Shown piece by piece: positions 40,501 through 40,568 of a stretch of DNA of 40,568 nucleotides. Both the position numbers and the translations under genes were made by a program. The DNA comes from an uncultured Clostridia bacterium. Lineage in GTDB: Bacteria; Bacillota; Clostridia; Christensenellales; UBA1242. Positions within the stretch are counted from its first letter, which is position 1. The number at the start of each line of letters is the position of its first letter. A model generated the notes under the pieces. That model ran no database searches. It was not told the origin of the DNA and saw only the letters and a list, made by a program, of their open reading frames with translations. Location: contig CALVZG010000038.1 in assembly GCA_944372465.1 (NCBI GenBank), forward strand, positions 1-40,568, in the 5' to 3' direction.

Positions 40501-40568
40501 CAGCACTTTCATCATAAAGATTTATTATGTAATTAAATGTTGTCTCTGGTAATGAATTGTTCTTATCT
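37517..40568 (-). CDS. BspA-like leucine-rich-repeat surface protein, partial (N-terminus off the right edge)
   Basis: The frame is open from the stop at 37517 to the window end, at least 1016 residues. A GTG at 40057 gives an apparent start but lies inside a repeat (AEVYNYSS), so it is not the real start. The distal end (beyond about 40255) has non-repeat sequence such as YEGYEFTLNEEE and VVIPATISKSEDGAF. Then come many 23-residue LRR_5 units (LTSIGxxAFxxCxSLTSIDLSGCTN) interrupted by four copies of a longer module (AEVYNYSSNIPEVAIGNSS...YYVDGSDFIALAPSVSR). The C-terminus (about 65 residues, ending DGFYVFTKN) has no LPxTG or membrane anchor. BspA-type proteins are secreted adhesins of gut and oral bacteria; a signal peptide would be outside the window. 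Confidence 0.9.
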   Translation of the reverse strand, partial: DKNNSLPETTFNYIINLYDESAAPAKVYEGYEFTLNEEEKTASLTNYTGSETDVVIPATISKSEDGAFIEGNDYKVTSIADAGVDSNRAFYSVSSTLTSVTLPETLTSIGEYAFYQCYSLTSIDLSGCTNLTSIGNYAFSECYSLTSIEIPSSVTSIGNYAFSSCYALAEVYNYSSNIPEVAIGNSSSSTNGSLGRYAKVVYNPSDLEGEKPASRIQTIGNVRYYVDGSDIIALAPSVSRSEVTTVTLDNRTTEINQCAFEFCSGLESLDLSGCTNLTSIGNYAFDDCYNLTSIEIPSSVTSIGSNAFSSCYALAEVYNYSSNIPEVAIGNSSSSTNGYLGQYAIVVYNPSDLEGEKPKSRIQVIDNVQYYVDGSDFIALAPSVSRDELTTVTLDSRTTEINQFAFGGCSSLESIDLRGCTNLTSIGSQAFSSCTSLTSIDLSNCANLTSIGYGAFTRCSSLESIDLSGCTNLTSIDSSAFYQCYSLTSIEIPSSVTSIGSSAFQYCYALAEVYNYSSNISEVEIGNSSYTTNGSLGEYAIVVYNPSDLQDEKPASRIKLINNMQYYINGSEFIALAPSVSRDELTTVTLDNRTTEINQYAFYNCYSLTSIEIPANVTSIGSYAFYHCPRLTSIDLSGCTNLTSIGEYAFWQCYSLTSIDLSGCINLESIGSSAFSYCYSLTSIEIPSSVTSIGSSAFQYCYALAEVYNYSSNISEVKIGNSWSNTNGSLGQYAIVVYNPSDLQGEKPTSKIQTIGNVQYYVDGSDFIALAPSVLRGEVTTLTLDSRTTEINLYAFNDCSSLTSIDLSGCTNLTSIGDHAFQSCSKLTSVDLSGCTNLTSIGERAFYQCYSLTSVDLSGCTNLTSIGERAFYQCYNLTSINLSGCTKLTSIGDYAFYYCISLTSIEIPSSVTNIGEWAFVGCSSLKSIDLSGCTNLTSIGGQAFMSCNRLTNVTINEYIYTSVTSRSSCGYILSNATTIKVPQSVVDSGVTAGSYITSNFTRSETAVDGFYVFTKN
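37740..40250. repeat. Tandem and nested repeats inside the LRR gene
   Basis: Basic DNA unit of about 69 bp (23 codons), seen as cttgttaagtttgtacagcc followed by acttaaatctatacttgtta. Superimposed are four copies of a longer module, marked by gctagggctata at about 38256, 38838, 39426 and 39864, spaced 582, 588 and 438 bp. Copies are nearly identical over long stretches, which points to recent duplication or gene conversion. The opposite-strand Leu/His-rich frames are shadows of these repeats. Confidence 0.9.

Overview
The window comes from a low-GC, anaerobic member of the Bacillota, most likely an uncultured gut-type clostridium. The evidence is very AT-rich DNA with mostly strong Shine-Dalgarno sites, a holB-ricT-trmN6 gene order like that of Bacillus and Clostridium, YitT, DegV, UPF0371 and SpoVB/MurJ-type proteins, a rubrerythrin and a formate-tetrahydrofolate ligase (anaerobic C1 metabolism), and a BspA-like leucine-rich-repeat surface protein. 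The exact lineage cannot be read from the sequence.

Layout. 1-700: end of an Asn/Asp-rich CDS running antisense through a tRNA-Ser(GCU), then an AT-rich spacer. 698-2960: a CbxX/SpoVK-type AAA+ ATPase with an unrecognised N-terminus, and a small YcxB-like membrane protein. 3127-6293: rubrerythrin and a HAD nucleotidase-like protein (minus), then a HExxH metallopeptidase-like protein and a PAP2-family membrane phosphatase (plus). 6491-8350: mnmG. 8573-12277: minus-strand envelope genes (lipoprotein, SIMPL protein, YgjV protein, polytopic membrane protein). 12464-14623: a compact type II restriction-modification (R-M) system, tail to tail, beside tRNA-Leu(CAG). 15048-17340: an ABC exporter pair. 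17546-20104: trmN6, ricT and holB (minus). 20255-21829: fhs. 22041-26005: lipid kinase, YitT protein, SDR and DegV protein. 26225-28943: a GT4 glycosyltransferase overlapping a UPF0371 gene. 29033-30172: an acidic zinc-ribbon-like protein and a small membrane protein. 30243-34830: tpiA-pgk, dusB and a flippase (minus). 34946-37315: two proteins of unknown family. 37517-40568: a repeat-rich BspA-like protein that runs off the right edge.

How the parts fit. Most of the window is housekeeping (tRNA modification, glycolysis, C1 metabolism, replication clamp loading, envelope transport). The accessory parts are the R-M system, the metallopeptidase/PAP2 pair, the AAA+ ATPase, the acidic zinc-ribbon protein, the two unknowns near 35-37 kb and the LRR protein.

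Two observations stand out. First, the R-M methyltransferase carries its own N-terminal helix-turn-helix, and a perfect 14-bp palindrome lies exactly between the -35 and -10 boxes of its promoter, which suggests self-repression. Second, six genes lack a Shine-Dalgarno site and have a promoter placed so that transcription should begin at, or within about 4 nt of, the start codon. This suggests that leaderless mRNAs coexist with the usual Shine-Dalgarno genes. No insertion sequence, prophage, CRISPR array or riboswitch was recognised.
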